Shown piece after piece: positions 26,509-35,360 of a stretch of DNA of 64,000 nucleotides (positions are counted from its first letter, which is position 1; each line of letters opens with the position of its first letter). The DNA comes from Rufibacter psychrotolerans (GTDB lineage Bacteria; Bacteroidota; Bacteroidia; Cytophagales; Hymenobacteraceae): assembly GCF_016924645.1 (NCBI RefSeq), contig NZ_JAFFJV010000025.1, forward strand, positions 19,768 through 83,767, given 5' to 3'. Under the pieces are notes generated by a model. The model had not been told where the DNA came from and searched no databases. It worked only from the letters and a program-made list of their open reading frames with translations. The position numbers and the translations under genes are program-made.

Positions 26509-28014
26509 CTATTTCGCTTCGGCCAGCATTCTCTGTCCTTTGGCAACGGCGTCTTCAATGGTACCTACCAGGTTGAAGGCTGCCTCAGGCAGGTTGTCAT
26601 GCAGACCGTCCATGATCTCGTTGAAACCGCGGATGGTGTCTTTGATGTCAACCAGTACCCCTTTCAAGCCGGTGAACTGCTCGGCTACGTGGAAGGGCTG
26701 AGACAAGAAACGCTGCACACGGCGCGCACGGTGTACCACCAGTTTATCTTCTTCAGACAATTCGTCCATACCCAGGATGGCGATGATGTCTTGGAGTTCT
26801 TTGTAACGCTGCAGAATCTCTTTTACGCGCTGAGCCGTGTTGTAGTGCTCCTCGCCAACGATGTCTGCCGTTAAGATACGGGAAGTAGAATCCAGAGGGT
26901 CTACCGCAGGGTAGATACCAAGCTCAGAGATTTTACGAGAAAGTACAGTGGTAGCATCCAAGTGAGCGAAGGTGGTCGCTGGAGCAGGGTCAGTCAAGTC
27001 ATCGGCAGGTACGTAAACAGCCTGTACAGATGTGATGGAACCACGCTTGGTAGACGTGATACGCTCTTGCATGGCACCCATTTCCGTAGCCAGCGTTGGC
27101 TGGTAACCCACCGCAGAGGGCATACGACCCAAGAGAGCCGATACCTCAGAACCTGCCTGGGTGAAACGGAAGATGTTGTCAATGAAGAAAAGGATGTCAC
27201 GGCCTGAACCGGTACCATCGCCATCGCGGAAAGACTCAGCAATGGTCAGACCAGACAAGGCTACACGGGCGCGGGCCCCTGGCGGCTCGTTCATCTGACC
27301 GAACACGAAGGTAGCCTTAGACTCTTTCAACGCATTGGCGTCTACTTTGGAAAGATCCCATCCGCCGTGCTCCATAGACTCCATGAACTCGTCACCGTAT
27401 TTCACAATGCCAGACTCAATCATCTCGCGCAGCAAGTCGTTTCCTTCGCGGGTACGCTCACCCACGCCGGCAAACACAGAAAGACCACCGTGGCCTTTGG
27501 CGATGTTGTTGATCAACTCCTGGATCAATACGGTTTTACCTACCCCGGCACCCCCGAACAAACCAATTTTACCCCCTTTGGAGTAAGGCTCAATAAGGTC
27601 AATTACCTTGATACCGGTGTACAGAACCTCGGTAGAAGTAGAAAGGTCCTCAAACTTAGGCGCGTTGCGGTGAATAGGCAGGTCTACCTGGCTAGCAGGC
27701 TGCGGAATACCGTCAATGGCATCGCCAATTACGTTGAACAGACGGCCTAACACGTTATCGCCGGTAGGCATAGAGATAGGAGCCGCCAAGTCAGTTACTT
27801 CCATGCCGCGGGTCAAGCCCTCGGTTGCATCCATTGCAATGGTGCGTACCCGGTCTTCGCCTAAGTGCTGCTGGGTCTCCAGTACCACGCGGGCACCGTT
27901 CTCCTTCACCACTACCAGAGCATCCATGATGTTGGGCAACTTAGAATTCTCACCCGAGAAGCTTACGTCCACCACCGGACCGATCACCTGGGTAATTCTG
28001 CCAATATTCGCCAT
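26509..28014 (-). CDS. atpD: F1F0 ATP synthase beta subunit
   Basis: 501 residues, the catalytic subunit. The P-loop is GGAGVGKTVLIQELI near residues 155-169. The arginine and DELSEED regions are clear (GMDELSEEDKLVV), and the family signature PAVDPLDSTS is present. The atpD-atpC pair split from the remaining ATP synthase genes is common in Bacteroidota. Confidence 0.98.
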   Translation of the reverse strand: MANIGRITQVIGPVVDVSFSGENSKLPNIMDALVVVKENGARVVLETQQHLGEDRVRTIAMDATEGLTRGMEVTDLAAPISMPTGDNVLGRLFNVIGDAIDGIPQPASQVDLPIHRNAPKFEDLSTSTEVLYTGIKVIDLIEPYSKGGKIGLFGGAGVGKTVLIQELINNIAKGHGGLSVFAGVGERTREGNDLLREMIESGIVKYGDEFMESMEHGGWDLSKVDANALKESKATFVFGQMNEPPGARARVALSGLTIAESFRDGDGTGSGRDILFFIDNIFRFTQAGSEVSALLGRMPSAVGYQPTLATEMGAMQERITSTKRGSITSVQAVYVPADDLTDPAPATTFAHLDATTVLSRKISELGIYPAVDPLDSTSRILTADIVGEEHYNTAQRVKEILQRYKELQDIIAILGMDELSEEDKLVVHRARRVQRFLSQPFHVAEQFTGLKGVLVDIKDTIRGFNEIMDGLHDNLPEAAFNLVGTIEDAVAKGQRMLAEAK

Positions 28015-28062
28015 TTGGTTGGTTTATAAGAATTTAGATAGATACAGACTAGTTTCAGGTTG

Positions 28063-28070
28063 CAAAATTA
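28063..28070 (-). promoter_or_regulatory. -7 element of atpD promoter
   Basis: TAATTTTG on the minus strand, a TAnnTTTG match, about 50 nt before the atpD ATG. Confidence 0.6.
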
Positions 28071-28502
28071 CTGCTTTCCGTCCTGATTTCCATAGAAGTA
28101 GGAAAAAATGTTTGCCTAATACTTGTGCCGCGGCGCAGGATTGTGAGAAGCCGTTTCCGGCGGGTTTGGCGCAAAACAGACCCAAACCGCTGCGGCCCTG
28201 GTTTACAGCACGTTTGCTGAAAATGCCAGTGAAACCAGGAGGTCTGGCTGAGGCCTGGAGGAAAGTGCTTGGGAAAGGAGTAGAGGTGCCTGGTTGCTTT
28301 AGGCCGGTTCCCTTTGGCGGTGGGTGGTTTATATAGAACCGTCGGGCTTTGTCCGGAAGTGAAATTAGGGTAGAACGTACACGTTGGGGCACTTGTAGGT
28401 TCTTCGTCGGCCCGGAATGGTAAAATGCTGGGGCTTCGCTCCGGGCAGGGGAGACAGACCGTATTCTTTCTGCTGCATGAAAGTACAGGCGGCAAGCGGG
28501 CG
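28071..28502. other. Gene-free gap upstream of atpD
   Basis: About 430 nt. A dyad-like GGGTTTGGCGC...CAGACCCAAACC lies near 28158-28188. A long minus-strand open frame here has no family features and unusual composition, so I do not call it a gene. Confidence 0.45.
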
Positions 28503-28736
28503 TTACGCGGCCGGGAACACCGCGTGCTTCGCTTCCTCCGGCGTTAGGTTTAAGGAGTCCATGGCGCGGCTCCACTCATATTCACTTCTCAGATGGATGA
28601 ACACATGGTTGCCGTGCTGCACCTTGCGCACGTCTTCCAGCACCCGGGTCAGGCGGGCATCGGTTGGCGTCAGTGTATACGTGTAGATGGGCGAGGCAGA
28701 CCTGAAGTAGAACCAGAGGGTGATAGCGTTATCCAT
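28503..28736 (-). CDS. Small hypothetical protein, paralogue of its upstream neighbour
   Basis: 77 residues. The I-x-L-x-F-Y-F-x-S-A-x-P-I-x-T-x-x-L-x-P-x-D pattern aligns with the protein encoded at 28738-29142. It is predicted to be a compact alpha/beta protein, with no signal peptide. The start codon lies 1 nt after the neighbour's stop, so the two form an operon. Function unknown. Confidence 0.7.
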   Translation of the reverse strand: MDNAITLWFYFRSASPIYTYTLTPTDARLTRVLEDVRKVQHGNHVFIHLRSEYEWSRAMDSLNLTPEEAKHAVFPAA

Positions 28737-28737
28737 G

Positions 28738-29142
28738 TTAGAAGCGGCTCAAAGAAAGTTTGAAAAGAGAAACAACGTGGCGCCAGCTAACCCCGGGGGC
28801 GTTGGTCGGCCTGGTTTCAGCCGACGGCTCCGGGTGAAGCGGCCAGCTGGTGATGGCGGGCAGCGGGGTGGGCTTCCGGTTTTGGGCTTTTTTGCGCAAA
28901 AGGCTCCTGAAACGCACGTGGCGGTTGGTGCCGCCAATGGCCGGGAAGATACGCCGGGCCTGCCTGAACTCCCGGGGGTTGGCAAGGTACAGGCAGTAGT
29001 GGTCGCCTCTGGGGGCTACCGGCAGGCTGTCTACCAGCCAGGCCAGGTACTCGTCTTCCGGTTCCAGCAAGAGGGTAGCAATAGGCTGCGCCGAAGGATA
29101 GTATACTTCTAATCTGATCTTGGTTTCCAGTTGGTTTGCCAT
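28738..29142 (-). CDS. Small hypothetical protein, paralogue of its downstream neighbour
   Basis: 134 residues. Residues 8-75 share the pattern I-x-L-x-V-Y-Y-x-S-A-x-P-I-x-T-x-x-L-x-P and a later G-D-H-x-x-x-Y-L with the 77-residue protein downstream. The basic, proline-rich C-terminal tail (from about residue 85) is not shared and looks disordered. Function unknown. Confidence 0.7.
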   Translation of the reverse strand: MANQLETKIRLEVYYPSAQPIATLLLEPEDEYLAWLVDSLPVAPRGDHYCLYLANPREFRQARRIFPAIGGTNRHVRFRSLLRKKAQNRKPTPLPAITSWPLHPEPSAETRPTNAPGVSWRHVVSLFKLSLSRF

Positions 29143-29282
29143 AAGCCTGCGCCCCTAAAGGAGGGCTCTGGTAAGTTTACGGACTTGCCCGGCGGCAAAC
29201 CAGCGCCCTGCTCAACCTTAACCAAACCTTAATGCTGGGGCCATGCCTGGTTAACCTGCTAGAAACAATTTCCTTACTTTGG

Positions 29283-29313
29283 GGGCGTTTTCTTGAAAAC
29301 AAGCCAAAAACGT
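29283..29313. repeat. Dyad repeat upstream of purL
   Basis: GGGGCGTTTTCTTGAAAACAAGCC with flanking AAAACG. A degenerate family member just ahead of the purL promoter. Confidence 0.5.
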
Positions 29314-29349
29314 TCTTGCCAGAGGGCAGTGCCTTGTAAAAGAAATCTT

Positions 29350-29357
29350 TATTTTTG
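29350..29357 (+). promoter_or_regulatory. -7 element of purL promoter
   Basis: TATTTTTG, an exact TAnnTTTG match. It lies downstream of any longer in-frame start, which supports the TTG start of purL. Confidence 0.6.
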
Positions 29358-29385
29358 CCCTTTCTTAACCAAACCAGCTTTCGCT

Positions 29386-31605
29386 TTGGAAACCCAGACC
29401 TTGCCTACCGTAGATACCGCCCAGAAACTGGGCCTTCTCCCCGAAGAGTTCGACCGCATCAAAGAAATCCTGGGCCGCACGCCCAATTTCACTGAGCTGA
29501 GCATTTTCTCAGTGATGTGGTCTGAGCACTGCTCGTACAAAAACTCCATTGTATGGCTCAAGACCCTTCCCAAAGATTCACCGCGCATGCTGGCCAAAGC
29601 CGGAGAGGAAAACGCCGGTCTGGTAGACATCGGGGACGGTTTAGCCTGTTCTTTCAAAATCGAATCCCACAACCACCCATCGGCGCTGGAGCCGTACCAG
29701 GGCGCTGCCACCGGAGTAGGCGGCATCAACCGCGATATCTTTACCATGGGAGCCCGGCCCATCGCGCAGCTGAACTCCCTGCGTTTCGGGAACCTGAACT
29801 CAGACAAGACCAAGCGCCTGCTGCGCGGCGTGGTGAAAGGAATCGGCGACTACGGCAACGCGTTCGGTATCCCAACGGTGGGGGGCGAGCTGTTCTTTGA
29901 CGATTGCTACAACGTGAACCCGCTGGTAAACGCCTTCTCCGCCGGTATTGTAGAGGTAGGCAAAACCGCCAGCGCTACGTCGCACGGCGTGGGCAACCCG
30001 GTATTCATCATCGGTTCTGCCACCGGCAAAGACGGTATCCACGGCGCGGCCTTCGCATCTAAAGACATCACCGAAGACTCCGTGAACGATTTGCCATCGG
30101 TACAGGTAGGCGATCCGTTCCAGGAGAAACTGTTGCTGGAAGCTACCCTGGAAATCATTGAGACAGGCCGGGTAGTGGGTATGCAGGATATGGGTGCCGC
30201 CGGTATCACCTGCTCTACCTCAGAGATGAGCGCCAAAGGCGAGAGCGGTATGGAGATCTGGTTAGACAAAGTACCTATGCGCCAGGCCAACATGCAGCCG
30301 TTTGAGATTCTTCTTTCTGAAAGCCAGGAACGCATGCTGGTAGTGATGGAGAAAGGTGCCGAAGACCTAATTTACCAGATCTGCGACAAGTGGGATATGT
30401 CCTGCGCCCAGATTGGCGAGGTAACCGATACCAAGCGCCTGCGCTACTACGTGAAAGGCGAACTGGTAGCCGATGTACCTGCCGAAGACTTAGTATTGGG
30501 CGGCGGTGCGCCGGTGTACCACAGAGAGTACCGCGAGCCCGCGTATTTCGCTGAGTCCAAGAAATTCACCATTGACTCCGTACAAGAGCCAACCGACTAT
30601 AAAGCCGTAGCCGAGTTCCTGGCCACGCACCCCAACATTGCCTCTAAGCGCTGGGTGTACAAGCAATATGACTCCATGATCGGGACGGCGACCCTCACCA
30701 CCAACCGTCCCGCCGATGCCGGCATTGTGAAGGTGAAAGGTTCAGACAAGGCCATCGCCATTACCGTTGACTGTAACAGCCGCTACGTAAACGCCGATCC
30801 GGAAGAAGGAACCGCTATTGCCGTGGCCGAAGCCGCCCGTAACATTGTGTGCGCCGGTGGTGAGCCCGTAGCTATTACCAACTGCCTCAACTTCGGGAAC
30901 CCGTACGTGCCGGAAGTATACTGGCAGTTTGTGGGCGCCATCAAAGGTATGGGCAAAGCCTGCACCGCGTTTGGTACGCCTGTGACCGGTGGTAACGTGA
31001 GCTTCTACAACCAGTCATCAGACGAAGGTCCGGTGTTCCCAACGCCAACCATAGGCATGCTGGGCATTGTGGAAGACAAGGCGAACACCATGACCTTGGC
31101 GTTCCAGAACGAGGGAGATGCCATTTACCTGCTGGGCGATCCGCAGAATGACATCGCCTCTAGCGAGTACCTGTATTCTTACCACAACGTGAAACTGTCT
31201 CCGGCCCCGGCTTTTGACATGGAGAAAGAGTTGGTGCTGCAGAAAACCGTGAAGAACCTCATTGAGGAGAAACTGATTCAGTCGGCCCACGACTGCGCCG
31301 ATGGTGGTTTGTACATCACCTTGCTGGAGTCGGCCATGCCTAATGAGTTAGGATTCTCCGTTACTACTGACGAAGACTTCCGCAAAGACGCCTATTTATT
31401 CGGCGAGAGCCAGGGCCGCGTAGTGGTGAGCGTGAAGCCAGAACAGCAAGCCGTCTTTGAGCAATTGGTGTCTGGTAATGGTTTGACATTCAAGAAAATT
31501 GGCGATGTAACTGCCCGCTATTGCGAGGTAGACGGCGAGGTTTTCCATGCCATCCAGGTGATCAAAAACAGCTATGACACCGCGCTGGAGCGGATTATGG
31601 AATAA
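29386..31605 (+). CDS. purL: Phosphoribosylformylglycinamidine synthase, small-type PurL
   Basis: About 739 residues from a TTG start, reading (M)ETQTLPTVDTAQKLGL. It makes FGAM in purine synthesis. The length fits the small PurL that works with separate PurQ and PurS. Features are SVMWSEHCSYKNS, ESHNHPSALEPYQGAATGVGGINRD and SAHDCADGGL, all PurL/AIR-synthase-type ATP-binding signatures. No ATG gives the family N-terminus, and the promoter at 29350 excludes starts further upstream. This makes TTG the best choice, by inference. Confidence 0.95.
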   Translation: METQTLPTVDTAQKLGLLPEEFDRIKEILGRTPNFTELSIFSVMWSEHCSYKNSIVWLKTLPKDSPRMLAKAGEENAGLVDIGDGLACSFKIESHNHPSALEPYQGAATGVGGINRDIFTMGARPIAQLNSLRFGNLNSDKTKRLLRGVVKGIGDYGNAFGIPTVGGELFFDDCYNVNPLVNAFSAGIVEVGKTASATSHGVGNPVFIIGSATGKDGIHGAAFASKDITEDSVNDLPSVQVGDPFQEKLLLEATLEIIETGRVVGMQDMGAAGITCSTSEMSAKGESGMEIWLDKVPMRQANMQPFEILLSESQERMLVVMEKGAEDLIYQICDKWDMSCAQIGEVTDTKRLRYYVKGELVADVPAEDLVLGGGAPVYHREYREPAYFAESKKFTIDSVQEPTDYKAVAEFLATHPNIASKRWVYKQYDSMIGTATLTTNRPADAGIVKVKGSDKAIAITVDCNSRYVNADPEEGTAIAVAEAARNIVCAGGEPVAITNCLNFGNPYVPEVYWQFVGAIKGMGKACTAFGTPVTGGNVSFYNQSSDEGPVFPTPTIGMLGIVEDKANTMTLAFQNEGDAIYLLGDPQNDIASSEYLYSYHNVKLSPAPAFDMEKELVLQKTVKNLIEEKLIQSAHDCADGGLYITLLESAMPNELGFSVTTDEDFRKDAYLFGESQGRVVVSVKPEQQAVFEQLVSGNGLTFKKIGDVTARYCEVDGEVFHAIQVIKNSYDTALERIME

Positions 31606-31633
31606 TTTTTTTTAAAAATTTTCACTCCAGAGT

Positions 31634-31663
31634 TTGCACTGAAAAAAATCTTGTATACCTTTG
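31634..31663 (+). promoter_or_regulatory. tRNA-Gln promoter
   Basis: TTG (31634-31636), 19 nt, then TACCTTTG (31656-31663): the full Bacteroidota consensus layout, 37 nt before the tRNA. Confidence 0.75.
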
Positions 31664-31700
31664 CATCATCAAACGACAACAACAGGTTGTCAGATGAAAA

Positions 31701-31773
31701 TGTCCGATGGTGTAACTGGCAACACGTCTGATTTTGGTTCAGAAGAGTCCAGGTTCGAAACCTGGTCGGACAA
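31701..31773 (+). tRNA. tRNA-Gln (anticodon UUG)
   Basis: All arms fold. Acceptor TGTCCGA/TCGGACA, D arm GTGT/ACAC, anticodon stem TCTGA/TCAGA with loop TTTTGGT (anticodon TTG), 5-nt variable loop, T arm CCAGG/CCTGG with TTCGAAA, discriminator A. The CCA end is not encoded. Confidence 0.95.
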
Positions 31774-31779
31774 CCTTGA

Positions 31780-31819
31780 AAAACCTCTGCCTCTCCAAGA
31801 GACAGAGGTTTTTTCTTTT
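31780..31819 (+). terminator. tRNA-Gln terminator
   Basis: AACCTCTG (31782-31789) pairs with CAGAGGTT (31803-31810), with an inner CTCT/AGAG extension, followed by TTTTCTTTT. Confidence 0.85.
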
Positions 31820-32121
31820 ATTACCGGCTGCGTTTGTAAGATTGCTGTAACAATCCAGGGCTGTAGTGTTCATTCCGTTTTGGAGGTGTTTCTCCCAATT
31901 GGAGGCAATTCTGGGCGGCAGGCGCACTTCTGCTTTGGATATTCCTATCTGTGGCAAGCTTGGCAAGGAAGATTGAAGAGATCGGGAAAGCCGGCGTGTT
32001 TCTCTAGAGTGGTGAAATATTTAAGAATCAAATATTTAGCTGAGAGAAGGAAGGATGAGATGTCCGTATTTCTACCCCGTAAATTCCTGAAATAGTACTA
32101 CTTATTTTTTGGCTACTTCGT
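31820..32121. other. Gene-free gap between tRNA-Gln and prs
   Basis: About 300 nt. I see no gene or repeat. An open frame across it includes the tRNA and is not credible. Confidence 0.5.
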
Positions 32122-32151
32122 TTGAGCCTAGCAAAATATAGAGTACTTTTG
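32122..32151 (+). promoter_or_regulatory. prs promoter
   Basis: TTG (32122-32124), 19 nt, TACTTTTG (32144-32151): the same layout and spacing as the tRNA-Gln promoter, 29 nt before the prs ATG. Confidence 0.75.
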
Positions 32152-32180
32152 CGACTTCAATCGGCAACCTCTCTATTTCA

Positions 32181-33113
32181 ATGAGCCCTACGGTTAAGAT
32201 TTTCTCCGGCACAAATTCTCGGTATTTCGCTGAAAAAGTGGCTGATGCTTACGGCCTGCCCCTTGGTGACCTAACGGTACAGCATTTCTCTGATGGGGAA
32301 ATTTCTGTTCACTTCAATGAGTCGGTTAGGGGGTGCGAGGTATTTTTGATCCAATCCACGTTTCCGCCGGCAGATAACCTGATGGAACTGATGCTGCTGG
32401 TAGATGCCGCCAAGCGTGCCTCGGCCCACAAGGTGATTGTGGTAATGCCGTACTACGGTTATGCCCGCCAGGACCGGAAAGACAAGCCTCGGGTTTCCAT
32501 TGGGGCCAAGGTGATGGCCAACGCCATCCAGTGCGTAGGCGCTGATCGCCTCATGACCTGTGACTTGCACGCCGGTCAGATCCAGGGGTTCTTTGACATT
32601 CCGGTAGACCACCTGGATGGTTCAGCCATCTTTGTGCCGTATCTGCGCAGCCTGAACTTGGGCCAGGACCTGATCTTTGCTTCTCCAGATGTGGGAGGGG
32701 TGGTGCGTACCAGAAGCTTCGCCAAGGTATTTGGCGTGGAGATGGTAGTCTGCGACAAGCACCGCAAGCGCGCCAACGAAATCGCCTCCATGCAGGTGAT
32801 TGGCGATGTGGAAGGCATGGACGTGGTGCTGGTAGATGACCTGGTAGACACTGCCGGAACTATTACCAAAGCCGCCGAGTTGTTGCGTGACAAAGGCGCG
32901 AAGAGCGTACGGGCTATTGCCACCCACGGGGTGTTGTCTGGTCCGGCGTACGAACGCATTGAGAACTCGGTGCTGGTGGAGCTGGTGATTTCAGACACCA
33001 TTCCATTGAGGCGCGAGAGTTCTAAAATTAAAGTGCTTACGTTCTCAGACCTGTTTGCCCGGGCCATCAGCAACGTGGTTACCCATGATTCCATCAGCTC
33101 GCTGTTTATTTGA
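32181..33113 (+). CDS. prs: Ribose-phosphate pyrophosphokinase
   Basis: 310 residues. It makes PRPP from ribose 5-phosphate and ATP for nucleotide and other pathways. Features are FSDGEISVHFNESVRGCEVF, the flexible-loop/ATP segment YGYARQDRKDKPR, DLHAGQIQGFFDIPVDHL and the PRPP-binding loop VVLVDDLVDTAGTI (about residues 212-225). All are canonical class I features. purL, two genes upstream, uses the pathway's product. Confidence 0.97.
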   Translation: MSPTVKIFSGTNSRYFAEKVADAYGLPLGDLTVQHFSDGEISVHFNESVRGCEVFLIQSTFPPADNLMELMLLVDAAKRASAHKVIVVMPYYGYARQDRKDKPRVSIGAKVMANAIQCVGADRLMTCDLHAGQIQGFFDIPVDHLDGSAIFVPYLRSLNLGQDLIFASPDVGGVVRTRSFAKVFGVEMVVCDKHRKRANEIASMQVIGDVEGMDVVLVDDLVDTAGTITKAAELLRDKGAKSVRAIATHGVLSGPAYERIENSVLVELVISDTIPLRRESSKIKVLTFSDLFARAISNVVTHDSISSLFI

Positions 33114-33137
33114 TTGCTGATTGCTGAGGAGTTGGAA

Positions 33138-33161
33138 GTTGTTGGTGATAACACCAACAAC
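33138..33161. repeat. GTTGTTGGTG-ATAA-CACCAACAAC palindrome (D2)
   Basis: Perfect 10-bp arms, 25 nt after the prs stop. It is the best member of the three-copy family. Confidence 0.75.
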
Positions 33162-33258
33162 GGCAAAAGTTGCTGAGGATACCACCCGCATCGGCAAGAA
33201 CCCAGAACGTAGACCTGAAAGCGTTAAGAACAAGGTCAAAACTGTAGTACTGAAAGCC

Positions 33259-33282
33259 CTTGTAGGTGGTATCACCAACAAG
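33259..33282. repeat. CTTGTaGGTG-GTAT-CACCaACAAG palindrome (D3)
   Basis: 10-bp arms with one mismatched pair. It shares upstream GCCCTTGT with D1 at 25961. Confidence 0.6.
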
Positions 33283-33340
33283 AAGAAAGGCAGATTAAAG
33301 CAAAAGAGATCTTGTGTCTTACATCTTGATACTTGTGTCT

Positions 33341-33367
33341 CTCTTAAAAGAGTTTTTTTATTTTTTA
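33341..33367 (+). terminator. Hairpin with long T run just before rplY
   Basis: CTCTTAAAAGAG followed by TTTTTTTATTTTTTATT. It could end prs transcription or act as an attenuator, since the rplY ATG is only 17 nt further on. Confidence 0.5.
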
Positions 33368-33383
33368 TTCATAACCAATTTTT

Positions 33384-33968
33384 ATGCAAAGCTTAGAGAT
33401 TATAGGGTTTAAAAGAGCAAATCTCGGTAAATCCGAAGCTAAGGCGCTTCGTGAGGAAGCTCAAGTTCCATGTGTGTTGTACGGCGGTGCTGAGCAAGTT
33501 CACTTCTCTGCCCCTGCTATCCTGTTCCGTGACTTGGTTTACTCTCCAGACGTTTACCAGGTTGACCTGAACATTGAGGGAACACACTACAAAGCCATCA
33601 TGCAAGACCTGCAGTTCCACCCAGTAAACGAAATGTTGCTGCACGTGGACTTCTTATTGCTGCAAGATGATAAAGAAGTGAAAGTTGATGTACCAGTACG
33701 TTTCGTGGGTACTTCTCCAGGGGTAATGGCCGGGGGTAAACTGGTGACCAAACTGCGCAAGCTGCGCGTGAAAGCGCTTCCGGCTAACCTGCCAGATTCC
33801 ATTGCGGTAGACATCTCTGACCTGGAGTTGGGTAAGTCTATCAAAGTGAACAAGATTGCTCCTGCCAACTACACTATCTTAACCAACCCACTTTCACCAG
33901 TGGCAACGGTAACCATCCCAAGAGCTCTGAAGAGCGCTCAGACCGAAGAGAAAAAAGGCAAGAAGTAA
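33384..33968 (+). CDS. rplY: 50S ribosomal protein L25 (Ctc form)
   Basis: 194 residues. It binds 5S rRNA in the large subunit. The N-terminal L25 domain (residues about 1-90; LGKSEAKALREEAQVPCVLYGG) is followed by the Ctc-type beta domain (PVRFVGTSPGVMAGGKLVTKLRKLRVKALPANLPDSIAVDIS) and a short charged tail. It shares a typical neighbourhood with prs and, further upstream, a tRNA. Confidence 0.95.
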   Translation: MQSLEIIGFKRANLGKSEAKALREEAQVPCVLYGGAEQVHFSAPAILFRDLVYSPDVYQVDLNIEGTHYKAIMQDLQFHPVNEMLLHVDFLLLQDDKEVKVDVPVRFVGTSPGVMAGGKLVTKLRKLRVKALPANLPDSIAVDISDLELGKSIKVNKIAPANYTILTNPLSPVATVTIPRALKSAQTEEKKGKK

Positions 33969-33992
33969 TCCCTGCTTTTTCAAGCTTCTCAA

Positions 33993-34030
33993 AAATCCTG
34001 TTCTGCTTTCTGCGGAGCAGGATTTTTTTT
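33993..34030 (+). terminator. rplY terminator
   Basis: AAATCCTG pairs with CAGGATTT, with a further inner stem, and a T8 run. Just beyond, to about 34110, is a loose tandem of GGATT-containing words with no gene. Confidence 0.8.
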
Positions 34031-34223
34031 GTTAGAAGCAGGATTGACGGGATTTCTCGGATTGATCAGGATTAGGAATGATGGGATTTTAGGATTGACC
34101 GGAAAGTTTGATGCAGTGATGTTGTAGACATAGAAGCCTTTCCCAAGTTAGGCAGTTGCAAGCTTTTCATCTGCTACATTCAACCATCTGCTAAAACCCC
34201 GGTTTCGGAGGGCTTTTCTGAAA

Positions 34224-35360
34224 TCAGGCTGAAAACGCCTTTTTAATGACGGCTGCCACCCGCTCCTGATCAGCTTGCGTGAGGCTGGAACCAGAGGGCA
34301 GGCACAAGCCGCGGGTGAACAACTCATCGCTGGTGCGCTCCCCAAAGTAGTCATGGCCTTGGTAGAGTGGCTGCAGGTGCATGGGTTGCCAAAGCGGCCG
34401 GCTCTCAATGTGGGCGGCCAGTAATTGAAGCCGAAGTTCTTCAGGAGTAAGGTTACAGCTTTTCTTTAGGGTGAAGCAGCTGAGCCAACGGTTAGAGAAA
34501 AAGCCCTCTGGTTCTGCCTGCCACTCCAGTTCCTCAATCTCCTGCAGCAGGTATCGGTAATGGTCAAATATTTGCCGGCGTTGCTGCACGCGCTCCTCCA
34601 GCACTTCCAACTGACCCCGGCCTATTCCGGCGCTGATATTGCTGAGGCGGTAATTGTAGCCCAGGGTGGTGTGGTGGTAGTATGGCAAAGGTTCTTTGGC
34701 CTGCATGGCCAGCCAACGTGCCTGCTCCACCAACTGGGAATCTGGAGACACCAGGGCTCCGCCGCCCGAGGTGGTAATAATCTTGTTTCCGTTGAAGGAG
34801 AAAATGCCCGCTTTCCCGAAGGTGCCCAGTAGCTGGTCTCGGTACCGGGAACCCAACGCCTCAGCGGCGTCCTCAATAAGGGGCACCCCGTAGTGCTGGG
34901 TGATCTCCTGGATTTCCTGCAGCTGCGCGGGCATGCCGTAGAGGTGCACCAGCACCAGAGCTTTGGGCAGCTTGCCGTTTTTAAGCCGATTTTCCAAAGC
35001 CTGCGCCAAAGCGCTAGGGCAGAGGTTCCAGGTGGTGGGTTCGCTGTCAATGAAAACGGGCGTGGCCCCCACGTAGCAGATGGGGTTGGTGCTGGCCACA
35101 AACGTGAAGGTGGAGCAGAAGACTTCGTCGCCGGGGCCTACGCCCAGGGCCAGCAAGGCCAGGTGCAGGGCGGCGGTGCCGGAACTGAGCGCGGCGGCGG
35201 CCGGCACGCTGAGGTAAGCGGACAGCTCTCGCTCAAAACCGTCTACGTTGGCCCCGGCGGTGGTGATCCAGTTAGAGTCAAAAGCCTGTTGCACGTGGTG
35301 TTGCTCCTTCCCGCCCATGTGCGGGGGCGAGAGGTAAATAAAATTCAGGGGAGGGGTCAT
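34224..35360 (-). CDS. DegT/DnrJ/EryC1-family sugar aminotransferase (PglE-like)
   Basis: 378 residues, PLP-dependent. The PLP lysine is in FNGNKIITTSGGG (near residue 190), with the preceding ISEDA-type motif present as LIEDAAEALGSRY. Such enzymes aminate UDP-4-keto sugars, as PglE does for bacillosamine. The gene is last in a three-gene run whose ATGs overlap the preceding stops by 4 nt. A 4-keto-forming dehydratase (PglF) is not in the window. Confidence 0.9.
   Translation of the reverse strand: MTPPLNFIYLSPPHMGGKEQHHVQQAFDSNWITTAGANVDGFERELSAYLSVPAAAALSSGTAALHLALLALGVGPGDEVFCSTFTFVASTNPICYVGATPVFIDSEPTTWNLCPSALAQALENRLKNGKLPKALVLVHLYGMPAQLQEIQEITQHYGVPLIEDAAEALGSRYRDQLLGTFGKAGIFSFNGNKIITTSGGGALVSPDSQLVEQARWLAMQAKEPLPYYHHTTLGYNYRLSNISAGIGRGQLEVLEERVQQRRQIFDHYRYLLQEIEELEWQAEPEGFFSNRWLSCFTLKKSCNLTPEELRLQLLAAHIESRPLWQPMHLQPLYQGHDYFGERTSDELFTRGLCLPSGSSLTQADQERVAAVIKKAFSA

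Noticed and set aside
28024..28575. Minus-strand open frame of 183 codons upstream of atpD
   Set aside because: Low-quality composition, no recognisable domain, and it covers the atpD promoter and overlaps a better-supported small gene.
31661..32095. Plus-strand open frame of 144 codons
   Set aside because: It contains the whole tRNA-Gln gene and its terminator, and has no family features.
33121..33396. Plus-strand open frame of 91 codons between prs and rplY
   Set aside because: It spans two palindromes and a terminator-like hairpin and overlaps the rplY start. More likely repeat-derived.
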